Shown here in pieces: positions 1 to 8,673 of a DNA stretch of 26,916 bases (its first letter is position 1; each line of letters starts with the position of its first letter). Both the position numbers and the translations under genes were made by a program. Source of the stretch: JAAZLA01 sp964560975 (lineage in GTDB: Bacteria; Spirochaetota; Spirochaetia; Treponematales; Treponemataceae); the NCBI GenBank assembly GCA_964560975.1, contig CAZLNE010000018.1, forward strand, positions 1 to 26,916. The letters run 5' to 3'. The notes under the pieces are model-generated. The model searched no databases and was not told where the DNA came from. It saw only the letters and a list, made by a program, of their open reading frames with translations.

Positions 1-102
1 CGCTGGATAAAATATTTTTTTCCCGTGTTTTTTTTGGCTTATTTGTCATAATATATACCATACCTGTGTTGCTAATTTTGTTCAATGTAGTTAGAATTAT
101 AT

Positions 103-108
103 AGGAGG
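103..108 (+). promoter_or_regulatory. Strong Shine-Dalgarno site for the cyclase gene
   Basis: AGGAGG lies 7 nt before the ATG at 116 and fixes that start. The rest of 1-102 is T-rich, with runs of T around 15-21 and 28-35. I find no convincing -35/-10 pair and no gene in it. Confidence 0.8.
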
Positions 109-115
109 TTATATT

Positions 116-1801
116 ATGAAAAAAGTGTCTTTTTTTCAAAAAGTTGGGAAAACCCGCATAATTCCAATATCCGCTAAAATACTTCTTGTGTTTATTCTTC
201 TGCTCTTGCTGTCAAATTTTGTAACAAATTACATCAACCTTCAAATGAATCAGCGGCAGATTATTACACTTACAAATAGAATTCTTGTAAACCAGCTGAA
301 GGATATTTATGCCGCGGCTACAAATCAATTTGAAATTTTTAAATTTTCGCAGGATACTACTTCTGCAGTGGAAACTATTAATAATACTGCACAAAAAGGC
401 TTTGCGTATTCGAATAGTGTAGCTATGGGTGTTAAAGACGACGGTTCCTTTTTGTTCTCCAGCGCTGCAAGTGAACCTTTTATCAGTTTTCCTGACACGT
501 CATCGCTGCAGAACCTTGTACAGGCTAGAGCATCGGGTATTTTGGAAGGGTCATTGAGGTTTGTTTCACCTAAGGGAGAATACTTTGGTGTCTACAAATT
601 CCACGAGGAGTGGAAGTGTTTTTGCATACGTGCAGAGCTTTTATCCGACACGGAAAAAGAATCTGCTAAAATATTTATTCTTATTTCTGTGGTAATTCTC
701 TTTTTAACAGTCATCTTCCTCTTTGCCGGACTCGTTATGTTTTCAAGAATTATGGCGAATGTCGGTCGTATTACGAATAGCCTCTATAAAATGCAGTCTA
801 GTCAGAAGTTAGGGCTTCTCGATCTTGAAGGTGCGCCAAACGATGATATTACCTACCTGGGTGCTTCGTTTAACGCATTATCAGTTACGATTAACAACCT
901 CTTGGGTATTTTCCAGAAATTTGTTTCTAAGGACGTTGTAGATTCAGCGTATCGTGAACATAGTATAAGGCTTGAAGGAACACAGCAGGAATTAACAGTT
1001 CTTTTTTCTGATATCCGCGGATTTACATATATGACCGAAACCCTCGGTAACGATATTATTAATCTTTTGAATATTCACTATGATCGTGCAATTCACGCTA
1101 TTCATGTGCAAAACGGCATCATAGGTTCCATTATCGGCGATGCAGTACTTGCAGTATACGGTGCTATCAATTCCAGAGAAAATAAGTCTGTAGAGGCTTT
1201 GGAAAGCGCCTGGAATATTACAAAGGTAACTGCCGAACTTCGAGAAAGACTAATTGAACGAAGAAAGGAAATTGAAAAAGAACACACCCTTACTGAGGCG
1301 GAAGAAAGAGTCTATAAGGCTGTTCTGCTTGATGTCGGCGTCGGTATAGATGGGGGAAAGGTTTTCTACGGAAATATCGGTTCTTTTGAACGTATGACCA
1401 ACACGGTAATTGGCGACAATGTAAACTCTTCTTCGCGTTTGGAAGGATTAACAAGAGTGTATCATTTGCCGGTTATTGTTTCGGAGTATGTTAAAGATGA
1501 TGTTTTATCAAAAACCCAAAAGTACCGTTTTTTTGAAATAGATATGGTGCAGGTAAAGGGGAAAACAGAGGGTAAGCGTATTTATCTGCCGCTTAATATA
1601 GAGGAAACAGACGAAAAAACAATCAAACAATATGAAACTTTTGAATCAGCCTTACAATCTTACTACCAGGGTGATTGGACTCATGCCCGGCAGTTATTTA
1701 AAGCGTGCGGCCTTGAAACAGCAAAGGTTTTCCTTGACCGTATAACGATCAAACAAGCCCCTGAAAATTGGAGTGGAATATGGACCATGACAACAAAGTA
1801 A
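116..1801 (+). CDS. Membrane-bound class III adenylate/guanylate cyclase
   Basis: Makes a cyclic nucleotide (cAMP or cGMP) from NTP at the inner membrane in response to a signal sensed outside. A first membrane segment (about residues 19-40) and a second (about 185-210) enclose an extracytoplasmic sensor region of about 145 residues with no family I recognise. A HAMP-like linker (about 208-265) leads to the catalytic domain (about 290-500). The two metal-binding aspartates are visible: D299 in FSDIRGFT and D342 in IGDAVLAVYG. The transition-state pair N437 and R441 sits in VNSSSRLE. The adenine-specifying lysine expected four residues before D342 is Ser338, and the second specificity position is Thr428, a residue also used by CyaC-type enzymes. 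Substrate is therefore unclear. A charged helical insertion (about 370-402) precedes GVGIDGG. The start has an excellent Shine-Dalgarno site. The gene overlaps the next one by 22 nt, suggesting translational coupling. Confidence 0.9.
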   Translation: MKKVSFFQKVGKTRIIPISAKILLVFILLLLLSNFVTNYINLQMNQRQIITLTNRILVNQLKDIYAAATNQFEIFKFSQDTTSAVETINNTAQKGFAYSNSVAMGVKDDGSFLFSSAASEPFISFPDTSSLQNLVQARASGILEGSLRFVSPKGEYFGVYKFHEEWKCFCIRAELLSDTEKESAKIFILISVVILFLTVIFLFAGLVMFSRIMANVGRITNSLYKMQSSQKLGLLDLEGAPNDDITYLGASFNALSVTINNLLGIFQKFVSKDVVDSAYREHSIRLEGTQQELTVLFSDIRGFTYMTETLGNDIINLLNIHYDRAIHAIHVQNGIIGSIIGDAVLAVYGAINSRENKSVEALESAWNITKVTAELRERLIERRKEIEKEHTLTEAEERVYKAVLLDVGVGIDGGKVFYGNIGSFERMTNTVIGDNVNSSSRLEGLTRVYHLPVIVSEYVKDDVLSKTQKYRFFEIDMVQVKGKTEGKRIYLPLNIEETDEKTIKQYETFESALQSYYQGDWTHARQLFKACGLETAKVFLDRITIKQAPENWSGIWTMTTK

Positions 1802-3462
1802 AGATACAAAAACCGGAGGTAAAACTTTTTTTACCAGAAAGTTTATATCCAATAACAAAGTCGTCTCCTCAAATTTATGATCTTGAGGATGAATATGCAA
1901 AAACAAAGAAAAATAAATCGGCATTCATTCCTCTTCTTATAATTGGACTATGCTTATTTGTGGGTCTTCTAACCTTTGGTGTAACAAAGTATATTGATTA
2001 TAAAAATAAGCAGATATCCGTAGGAATAGATGTATTTGATGATTTAAATTTGATGAAACTGCTGGATATGGTTAGCCGTACCGAGAATTCATTAAAGACC
2101 GCCAGAGCAGAAAAATCACGCATCGAAATTGCCCGGGATACTGCACTATCAGATTTAGAAGCAAAACGGGATGCCGATATTTTCGCAATTTCTACAATGC
2201 CTATAAAAAAAGCTGATAGAATTTCACGAGAAAGGGCAATTCTTACAGAATTTGATATGAATAAAAACAGTATTCTATCTGATTATGGCATTCAAATAGC
2301 GGCTATAGACCAGCAGATTGATGATATTTCTAAACAGCTTGAATCACTCGATAGTACCCGTATTCAACAAGCTCAGGAGAAGCAGGCTGTCATTGATTCG
2401 CAAAGACAAATGTTTGAGTTAGAGAAAGCGCAAATTGTCCAAAATTATGAGAACATAATTAGTGAGATGCAGCAAAAGCAGAGTGAGCAGCAAAAAGCAT
2501 TTATGGCAGCTCAAAAAACTAACTTGGAAACCCTCTCGGATGATTATAAGGAGTTTTTCCAGTATTTGGACCCTGTTATTAAGGATGAGAGGGGCGAGGC
2601 AATTATTCAAGAAGCAGATTCTTATGAACAGGATGAAGTGTTTAAGGCCGCAGATTTTGAAACTTCCTCTGGTAATGCAGATTTTGGCTCAGTGCTTACT
2701 GATGTAGAAAATGCTTATGCCAGTTTGGATTATATAACTGATATAGTCTTATCTGTCCCGCAGGAAAATTCAATTCCGCAGTATGTTTCTACCATGAAGA
2801 GAATTGCGTACTTAATTGGTCTTAATTTAAGCTCAACAGCTGCAAATGCAATGGCAAATCTTCAAGCAGAATTAGCCGCTCAGCAAACCGGGTATGAAAC
2901 AATTATTGCAGAAGGCCGTATATATATTGAAGAATTAGAAGGAACAAGTATAACTCAAGCTGCAAAGATAACTGCATTAAACGAGGAAATAGAAGCTCTT
3001 AAAAATGAAGCTTCCAGCAATTCAAAAAAAATAGCTGCTTTACAAGAGAATATTAGTGCAAAGGACGCTCAGCTTAGTAACTTAATAGATTCTGAGAATA
3101 AAATACTTACCTTGCAAGCAGAAAAAAAAGATGCTGAAGAACGCTTCATGAAAGCAGCATCGGAGCGCAGTATTCTGCAGAGCGCAATGAAATTTTTTGA
3201 TGAAATGAGCAGTCAAAATGGTGATGCCGGATATGTATTAAACACCGATAACCGAAACCGCATTCTAGTGTATATTTCTCCCTTGTTTCAGCCTTCTGCT
3301 GATAATGCTAAGGCATTTATTTTTAGAAAGGCAGATGAATTAGTTGGAACGGTTTCGCTTGTTTCGAGCAGCGGTTATATGTATGCAATACCGGATTCAG
3401 AAGAAATTGCTAAAAAAATTCGGCCGAATGACCGGATTCTATTGAATTTATTTTCTCAATAA
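1780..3462 (+). CDS. Membrane-anchored coiled-coil protein of unknown function
   Basis: I do not recognise a family. The 560-residue product has a cytoplasmic N-terminus of about 45 residues, one membrane segment (about 48-68), and a long region rich in Glu, Lys, Gln and Ala with heptad-like spacing (about 90-265 and again about 365-475). A compact C-terminal segment of about 80 residues follows, containing VYISPLFQPS. That suggests a type II protein whose coiled coil and C-terminal domain lie outside the cytoplasmic membrane. I chose the ATG at 1780 because GGAG at 1770-1773 is well spaced; an in-frame TTG at 1768 has nothing comparable. The start lies inside the cyclase gene, so the two are probably co-translated and may work together, for example as sensor and partner. 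That functional link is inference. Confidence 0.8.
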   Translation: MDHDNKVKIQKPEVKLFLPESLYPITKSSPQIYDLEDEYAKTKKNKSAFIPLLIIGLCLFVGLLTFGVTKYIDYKNKQISVGIDVFDDLNLMKLLDMVSRTENSLKTARAEKSRIEIARDTALSDLEAKRDADIFAISTMPIKKADRISRERAILTEFDMNKNSILSDYGIQIAAIDQQIDDISKQLESLDSTRIQQAQEKQAVIDSQRQMFELEKAQIVQNYENIISEMQQKQSEQQKAFMAAQKTNLETLSDDYKEFFQYLDPVIKDERGEAIIQEADSYEQDEVFKAADFETSSGNADFGSVLTDVENAYASLDYITDIVLSVPQENSIPQYVSTMKRIAYLIGLNLSSTAANAMANLQAELAAQQTGYETIIAEGRIYIEELEGTSITQAAKITALNEEIEALKNEASSNSKKIAALQENISAKDAQLSNLIDSENKILTLQAEKKDAEERFMKAASERSILQSAMKFFDEMSSQNGDAGYVLNTDNRNRILVYISPLFQPSADNAKAFIFRKADELVGTVSLVSSSGYMYAIPDSEEIAKKIRPNDRILLNLFSQ

Positions 3463-3474
3463 GGCAGGTTAAGT

Positions 3475-4197
3475 ATGAAAAAAATAGTTGTAAGTCTATT
3501 GTTATTATCGTTTTTAGGTTTCTTTTTTGCACAGGATTGGAGTTTACTTGATTCTCAAGGCGCCAGATCGACTTTAAATGGTCCCGACAATAAAAAAGCT
3601 GCAGTATACAGTGATATTCCTTTATCAAATGACATCATTACTAAAATTGGAAATACCTTGAATACTGTGTGGGCTCTCCCTGGTCTGAGTGGAACTTCGG
3701 CAACTGTAATGGTAGAAGATGATACGGTATTCCGTTTTGTTATTTATCCTGATGAATTATTGTATAAAATGAATGATTTTAAAGAATTTTTACCTTCTGG
3801 AATGGCATTTTACTATAACACTGCTTTATTTTATGACATAACAATGAAAGTAGGAGATTTAATGCCTAAGGTTGCCGGTGCATATGTTTCACCGGACGAT
3901 TTACTGTCGGAAATGAAGTCTGCCTCTATTATGCCGGATATGTATATGTATGATACGTACTTTTTAAAACGTCTTGAGCGGCTGGAAAAAGCTCTTATGG
4001 CGGTCTCAAAAAAGAATATATTCGGACAGACATCAGAAGTTAGTGAGGATATTGTTCTTGCCATAAGAAGTATGTATAATGAGAATCCAAAGATTACAAA
4101 AAAAGAAGTTGCTGATAAATTAAGACAAAAAAATATCAAAGCAACAGCCACAGATATTAATGCCGTATTTATGGTATATTTGGGGAGAATAGAGTAA
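3475..4197 (+). CDS. Small secreted protein of unknown function
   Basis: The product starts with a clear signal peptide: two Lys, a Leu/Val/Phe-rich stretch, and a likely signal peptidase I cut after Ala19 (FFFA then QDW). The mature part of about 220 residues has no family I recognise. It includes a stretch like VMVEDDTVFRFVIYPDELLYK and a C-terminal segment (about 195-240) that looks helical, with ITKKEVADKLRQKNIKAT resembling a small helix-turn-helix or peptidoglycan-associated fold. There is no lipobox, so it should be free in the periplasm or outer-membrane associated. It follows the coiled-coil gene by 12 nt and precedes the activase gene by 15 nt, so it is probably part of the same transcript. 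GGCAGG upstream is a modest ribosome site. Confidence 0.75.
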   Translation: MKKIVVSLLLLSFLGFFFAQDWSLLDSQGARSTLNGPDNKKAAVYSDIPLSNDIITKIGNTLNTVWALPGLSGTSATVMVEDDTVFRFVIYPDELLYKMNDFKEFLPSGMAFYYNTALFYDITMKVGDLMPKVAGAYVSPDDLLSEMKSASIMPDMYMYDTYFLKRLERLEKALMAVSKKNIFGQTSEVSEDIVLAIRSMYNENPKITKKEVADKLRQKNIKATATDINAVFMVYLGRIE

Positions 4198-4212
4198 TAA
4201 GCAGGGAAGTGA

Positions 4213-7200
4213 ATGACTAGCGAAACACAAGTACATACATCATTAGTAGATGCGGACTTTGTTCCAGCTTCTGCACCTTTAAGATTTGGTATTGATGTTG
4301 GTTCAACAACGGTAAAGGTTGTTGTTCTTAATGAAGATGATTCTTTTTTATACAGTAAATATGAACGTCATAGAGCAGATATCCGCAGTACGATAATTCA
4401 AGTTGTCGGAGATGCCCTGGATGCAATAGAAAAAGCATTACCAGAAGGCAAGGAGACAAAGCTGAGTGTAAAGGCTACGGGTTCCGGCGGTTTAGCAGTG
4501 TCCCATTGGCTTTCTATACCTTTTATTCAGGAAGTTGTAGCCTCTACGACTGCTGTTAGAAAGCTTATTCCTAATACAGATGTTGCTATAGAACTTGGTG
4601 GTGAAGACGCAAAAATAACGTATTTTACAGGTACAGTTGAACAGCGTATGAACGGAACGTGTGCCGGCGGTACAGGAGCCTTTATTGACCAAATGGCAGC
4701 TCTTTTGGAAACTGATGCAGGCGGATTAAATACTCTCGCCCGCGGTGCAACAACCATCTATCCTATTGCAGCCCGTTGCGGTGTATTCGCAAAAACCGAT
4801 GTTCAACCTCTTATTAATGAGGGTGCCCGGCGTGAAGATATTGCAGCAAGTATATTTCAGGCAGTAGTAAGCCAGACAATTTCGGGGCTTGCATGCGGTA
4901 AGCCTATTCGCGGTAATGTTGCCTTTTTGGGCGGTCCTCTTCACTTTTTGGATCAGCTGCGTTTTAGATTTATTGAAACACTCGGTTTGAAAGGCGATGC
5001 TATTATAGCACCTGAAGAGTCACAACTTTATGTGGCGGCAGGAGCAGCGTATTCAGCAGAACGAAAGTATACATGCGTCACATCAGATGATACAGAACCC
5101 TTTATTTCTGTTAAAACTTTACGTGAAGGCTTATCCTCCCTCGTTGACGCAGAAATGACCGAGATTCAGCGCTTGGATCCTTTATTCCGCAATGAAGAAG
5201 AGCTTGATGAGTTTTATAAACGACATGCTTCAGAGATGGCTATGTCTTCAGATTTGCAGTCTGCAAAGGGTCCTGTATTCTTAGGTCTCGATGCTGGTTC
5301 TACTACGACAAAGGCTATACTCATAGACATAAGCGGCCGCATTCTCTGGCGTTTTTATGATGTTAATGCAGGTAATCCTGTTGAGCTGGCAGTACGCGTT
5401 TTAAAGGACCTGTATAAACAACTGCCTTCAAGTGTATATATAGGCAGAACAGTATCTACCGGATACGGAGAAGCTCTGTTTCAGGCATCTCTAAAAGCAG
5501 ATGCAGGAGAGGTAGAGACTATAGCACACTATCGTGCAGCAGATTTTTTTGTTCCGGGTGTTGAGTTCCTTTTGGATATTGGCGGTCAGGATATGAAGTG
5601 CCTCCGCATGAAAGATGGTGCAATTACTTCTATACAGCTAAACGAAGCCTGTTCTTCAGGATGCGGAAGCTTCCTCGATAACTTTGCCCGTTCTTTAGGA
5701 ATGGATATTAGAACCTTCAGTAAAAAGGCGCTTTTAGCTGAGCGTCCTGTGGACCTCGGCAGCCGCTGTACAGTATTTATGAACAGCCGCGTTAAACAGG
5801 CTCAAAAAGAAGGTGCTACCGTCGCAGATATATCAGCTGGTTTATCTTATTCAGTTATTAAAAATGCCTTGTTTAAGGTTATTAAACTTCGAAAGGCGTC
5901 CGACATGGGTACAAAGGTTGTTGTACAGGGCGGAACTTTTAATAACGATGCTGTTTTACGTGCATTTGAAAAAATTGCCGGTATTAATGTATTTAGACCT
6001 GATGTTGCAGGCTTAATGGGTGCCTATGGTGCAGCCTTAATAGCCTGTGATCAATGGAAGACCATGATGGCTCCCAAGCCGGGAGAGGAACTTGTTTTAG
6101 ATAAGGAACCTATAAAAACGGGTCTTGCAACGCTTGAAGAACTTGAACAGTTTAAAGTTGATCTTGATTTAACGAGATGCGGTAAATGTTCAAATAACTG
6201 TCTTTTAACAATAAATACTTTCACGACAGGTACGTCTATCCGCCGTTTTGTTACAGGAAACCGGTGCGAGCGCGGTTCAGAACTTGATGGGGAACATCAT
6301 ACCGTAGATGCAACGAATTCAAAGAAGACTGGTATGGATTCCCTTGCTGATGGCAGACTGCCGAATATTTTTGATTGGAAATATAAAAGATTATTCAGTT
6401 ATAAACCTCTTTCGAAAGATGAAGCACCTAGAGGCGAGATTGGTATTCCTCGTGTACTTAACGCATACGAAAACTATCCATTGTGGTTTACCTTCTTTAC
6501 CAAACTAGGGTTTAGAGTACGTATTTCTCCGCGCTCAACGAGAACTATTTACGAATTAGGATTAGAATCGATTCCATCAGAATCTGTTTGTTATCCTGGT
6601 AAAATAGCTCATGGTCACATTGAAGCTTTGTTGAAAGAAGGCATAAAAACGATTTTTTATCCGTGTGCACCTTATGAGCGTAAGGAAGATGAGGGAGCCG
6701 GAAATCATTATAACTGCCCCATCGTTACGAGTTATCCGGAAGTATTGCGTAATAATATAGATTCTTTGCGTCAAGACGATTCAATCGTATTTTTAAATCC
6801 ATTTTTACCTATAGATCACAAACAAAGACTTGCAGAACGTCTATTTGAAGAATTAGGTGAACGATTTAAGCTTACTTTTGAAGAAGTTAAAGAGGCCGCC
6901 GAAGCTGCATGGAAGGAACAGGAAAAATTTATTCATGAGGTACAGACTCAGGGTGAAGAAGCATTAGAACTTCTTATTCGAAGAGGCGGTCATGGTATTG
7001 TTCTTGCAGGCCGCCCTTATCACTTGGACCCGGAGATTAATCATGGTATTCCTGAGCTTATTTCTGGCTTAGGTCTTGCAGTTTTTACAGAGGACTCTGT
7101 TGCGCATTTAGGAAGTATTGAACGTCCTTTGCGCATTGTAGATCAATGGACGTATCACAATAGATTGTATAGAGCTGCCGCCTTCGTTTCACAGATGCCT

Positions 7201-8673
7201 AATCTTGAGCTGGTTCAGCTTACAAGCTTTGGTTGCGGTCTCGATGCGGTTACATCCGATCAGGTAGAAGAAATTCTTTCTGCAAAAGGAAGAATGTATA
7301 CCTTAATAAAAATTGATGAGGGCTCAAACCTCGGTGCTGTACGTATACGTATTCGAAGTCTTATTGCAGCGGTTAATGAACGTTCAAGAAATAGAAAAAA
7401 ACCAGTCATTAAATCTTCTGCCTTCCAAAAGCAGGTTTTTACCAAGGAAATGAAGGCAACCCATACCATTATAGCTCCGCAGATGTCGCCGATTCATTTT
7501 AGACTGCTTCAAAAGGCTTTTGAGTATTCTGGTTATAATTTTGAGATTCTTCCCGATGTAGATACTCTGGCTGTTGAAACAGGGTTACAGTACGTTAATA
7601 ACGATGCCTGCTATCCGTCTATTCTTGTTGCAGGACAGATGATCGCTGCCTTAAAGTCTGGAAAGTACGATTTGAATCATGTAAGCCTCATGATAACCCA
7701 GACCGGCGGCGGATGCCGTGCAACAAACTATATAGGCTTTATCCGAAGGGCGCTCTCTGATGCAGGCTGGTCTCATATACCGGTTCTTTCATTGAACGCA
7801 GTGGGTTTGGAATCTAATCCAGGTTTCAAAATTACACCCGCGCTTATTCACCGCGCACTTATGGCATTGATGACTGGCGACCTTCTTATGAGAGTACTGT
7901 ACCGAACACGTCCATATGAAGCAACACCCGGTTCTGCAAACATGCTTTACGAAAAATGGAACGGTAAGGCAATGGTTCAGCTGCAGTCATTATCTATCCG
8001 CGGTTATAACAATCTCATAAAAGAAATCGTTCAGGATTTCGATGAATTACCGCTTCTTCCGGTTAAAAAACCGAGAGTCGGAGTTGTTGGTGAAATTCTT
8101 GTAAAATTCCACCCCACCGCAAATAACGATATTTTTGGAACCATCGAAAGAGAGGGTGCTGAATGTGTTGTACCTGATCTTGCAGACTTCCTCTTCTATA
8201 CCTTTGCAACAGGAATTTACAGACACCAGAAACTTTCGTTCCCGAAAAAGACCGAACGCAACGCACGTTTGTTAGTATGGGCTATGGAGTTGTATCGGGC
8301 GCGAATAAAGAAAGAGCTTTCTAAAAGCCGGCGTTTTACTCCACCTTCATCAATTTATGACTTAATGAAGGGTGTTGATGATATTGTTCAGCTCGGCAAC
8401 ATCACCGGTGAAGGCTGGTTCTTGACAGCAGAAATGGTAGAACTTATACATGACGGAGTACCAAATATCGCCTGTGTACAGCCCTTTGCTTGTCTTCCAA
8501 ACCATGTTACCGGAAAGGGTATGATAAAGGAACTTAGAAGACGATTCCCTGAATCAAATATTTCTGCAATAGACTACGATCCAGGTTCAAGCGAAGTTAA
8601 TCAGCTTAACCGCCTCAAACTGCTTTTGGCAAACGCAAAGCCGGGAAGGCATCCGGATGAACGCCATGATTAA
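4213..8673 (+). CDS. Giant fused 2-hydroxyacyl-CoA dehydratase activase / DUF2229-type protein
   Basis: The 1486-residue product belongs to the BadF/BadG/BcrA/BcrD/HgdC family of ATP-driven, iron-sulphur electron donors, fused to dehydratase-like regions. Two ASKHA ATPase domains are visible. The first begins with GIDVGSTTVK (about 25), has ELGGEDAK and cluster-type cysteines C150 and C189. The second begins with GLDAGSTTTK (about 357), has DIGGQDMK and cysteines C480, C484 and C519. In HgdC the two corresponding cysteines of each monomer bind one 4Fe-4S cluster between subunits; here the tandem copies could form that pair within one chain. A further cysteine group C656, C659, C663 and C685 may hold another cluster. 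The DUF2229/HgdB-like part contains GRPYHLDPEINHGIPEL, C1133 in NNDACYPS, C1168 in TGGGCRATNY, and C1421/C1427 near the end. It is cytoplasmic. Its substrate is unknown and no separate dehydratase subunits are nearby. Start: AGGGAAG about 5 nt before the ATG. Confidence 0.9.
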   Translation: MTSETQVHTSLVDADFVPASAPLRFGIDVGSTTVKVVVLNEDDSFLYSKYERHRADIRSTIIQVVGDALDAIEKALPEGKETKLSVKATGSGGLAVSHWLSIPFIQEVVASTTAVRKLIPNTDVAIELGGEDAKITYFTGTVEQRMNGTCAGGTGAFIDQMAALLETDAGGLNTLARGATTIYPIAARCGVFAKTDVQPLINEGARREDIAASIFQAVVSQTISGLACGKPIRGNVAFLGGPLHFLDQLRFRFIETLGLKGDAIIAPEESQLYVAAGAAYSAERKYTCVTSDDTEPFISVKTLREGLSSLVDAEMTEIQRLDPLFRNEEELDEFYKRHASEMAMSSDLQSAKGPVFLGLDAGSTTTKAILIDISGRILWRFYDVNAGNPVELAVRVLKDLYKQLPSSVYIGRTVSTGYGEALFQASLKADAGEVETIAHYRAADFFVPGVEFLLDIGGQDMKCLRMKDGAITSIQLNEACSSGCGSFLDNFARSLGMDIRTFSKKALLAERPVDLGSRCTVFMNSRVKQAQKEGATVADISAGLSYSVIKNALFKVIKLRKASDMGTKVVVQGGTFNNDAVLRAFEKIAGINVFRPDVAGLMGAYGAALIACDQWKTMMAPKPGEELVLDKEPIKTGLATLEELEQFKVDLDLTRCGKCSNNCLLTINTFTTGTSIRRFVTGNRCERGSELDGEHHTVDATNSKKTGMDSLADGRLPNIFDWKYKRLFSYKPLSKDEAPRGEIGIPRVLNAYENYPLWFTFFTKLGFRVRISPRSTRTIYELGLESIPSESVCYPGKIAHGHIEALLKEGIKTIFYPCAPYERKEDEGAGNHYNCPIVTSYPEVLRNNIDSLRQDDSIVFLNPFLPIDHKQRLAERLFEELGERFKLTFEEVKEAAEAAWKEQEKFIHEVQTQGEEALELLIRRGGHGIVLAGRPYHLDPEINHGIPELISGLGLAVFTEDSVAHLGSIERPLRIVDQWTYHNRLYRAAAFVSQMPNLELVQLTSFGCGLDAVTSDQVEEILSAKGRMYTLIKIDEGSNLGAVRIRIRSLIAAVNERSRNRKKPVIKSSAFQKQVFTKEMKATHTIIAPQMSPIHFRLLQKAFEYSGYNFEILPDVDTLAVETGLQYVNNDACYPSILVAGQMIAALKSGKYDLNHVSLMITQTGGGCRATNYIGFIRRALSDAGWSHIPVLSLNAVGLESNPGFKITPALIHRALMALMTGDLLMRVLYRTRPYEATPGSANMLYEKWNGKAMVQLQSLSIRGYNNLIKEIVQDFDELPLLPVKKPRVGVVGEILVKFHPTANNDIFGTIEREGAECVVPDLADFLFYTFATGIYRHQKLSFPKKTERNARLLVWAMELYRARIKKELSKSRRFTPPSSIYDLMKGVDDIVQLGNITGEGWFLTAEMVELIHDGVPNIACVQPFACLPNHVTGKGMIKELRRRFPESNISAIDYDPGSSEVNQLNRLKLLLANAKPGRHPDERHD

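Noticed and set aside
1..115. Promoter or upstream-gene terminator suggested by T-runs at 15-21 and 28-35
   Set aside because: No stem precedes the T-runs within the window and no -35/-10 pair has acceptable spacing.
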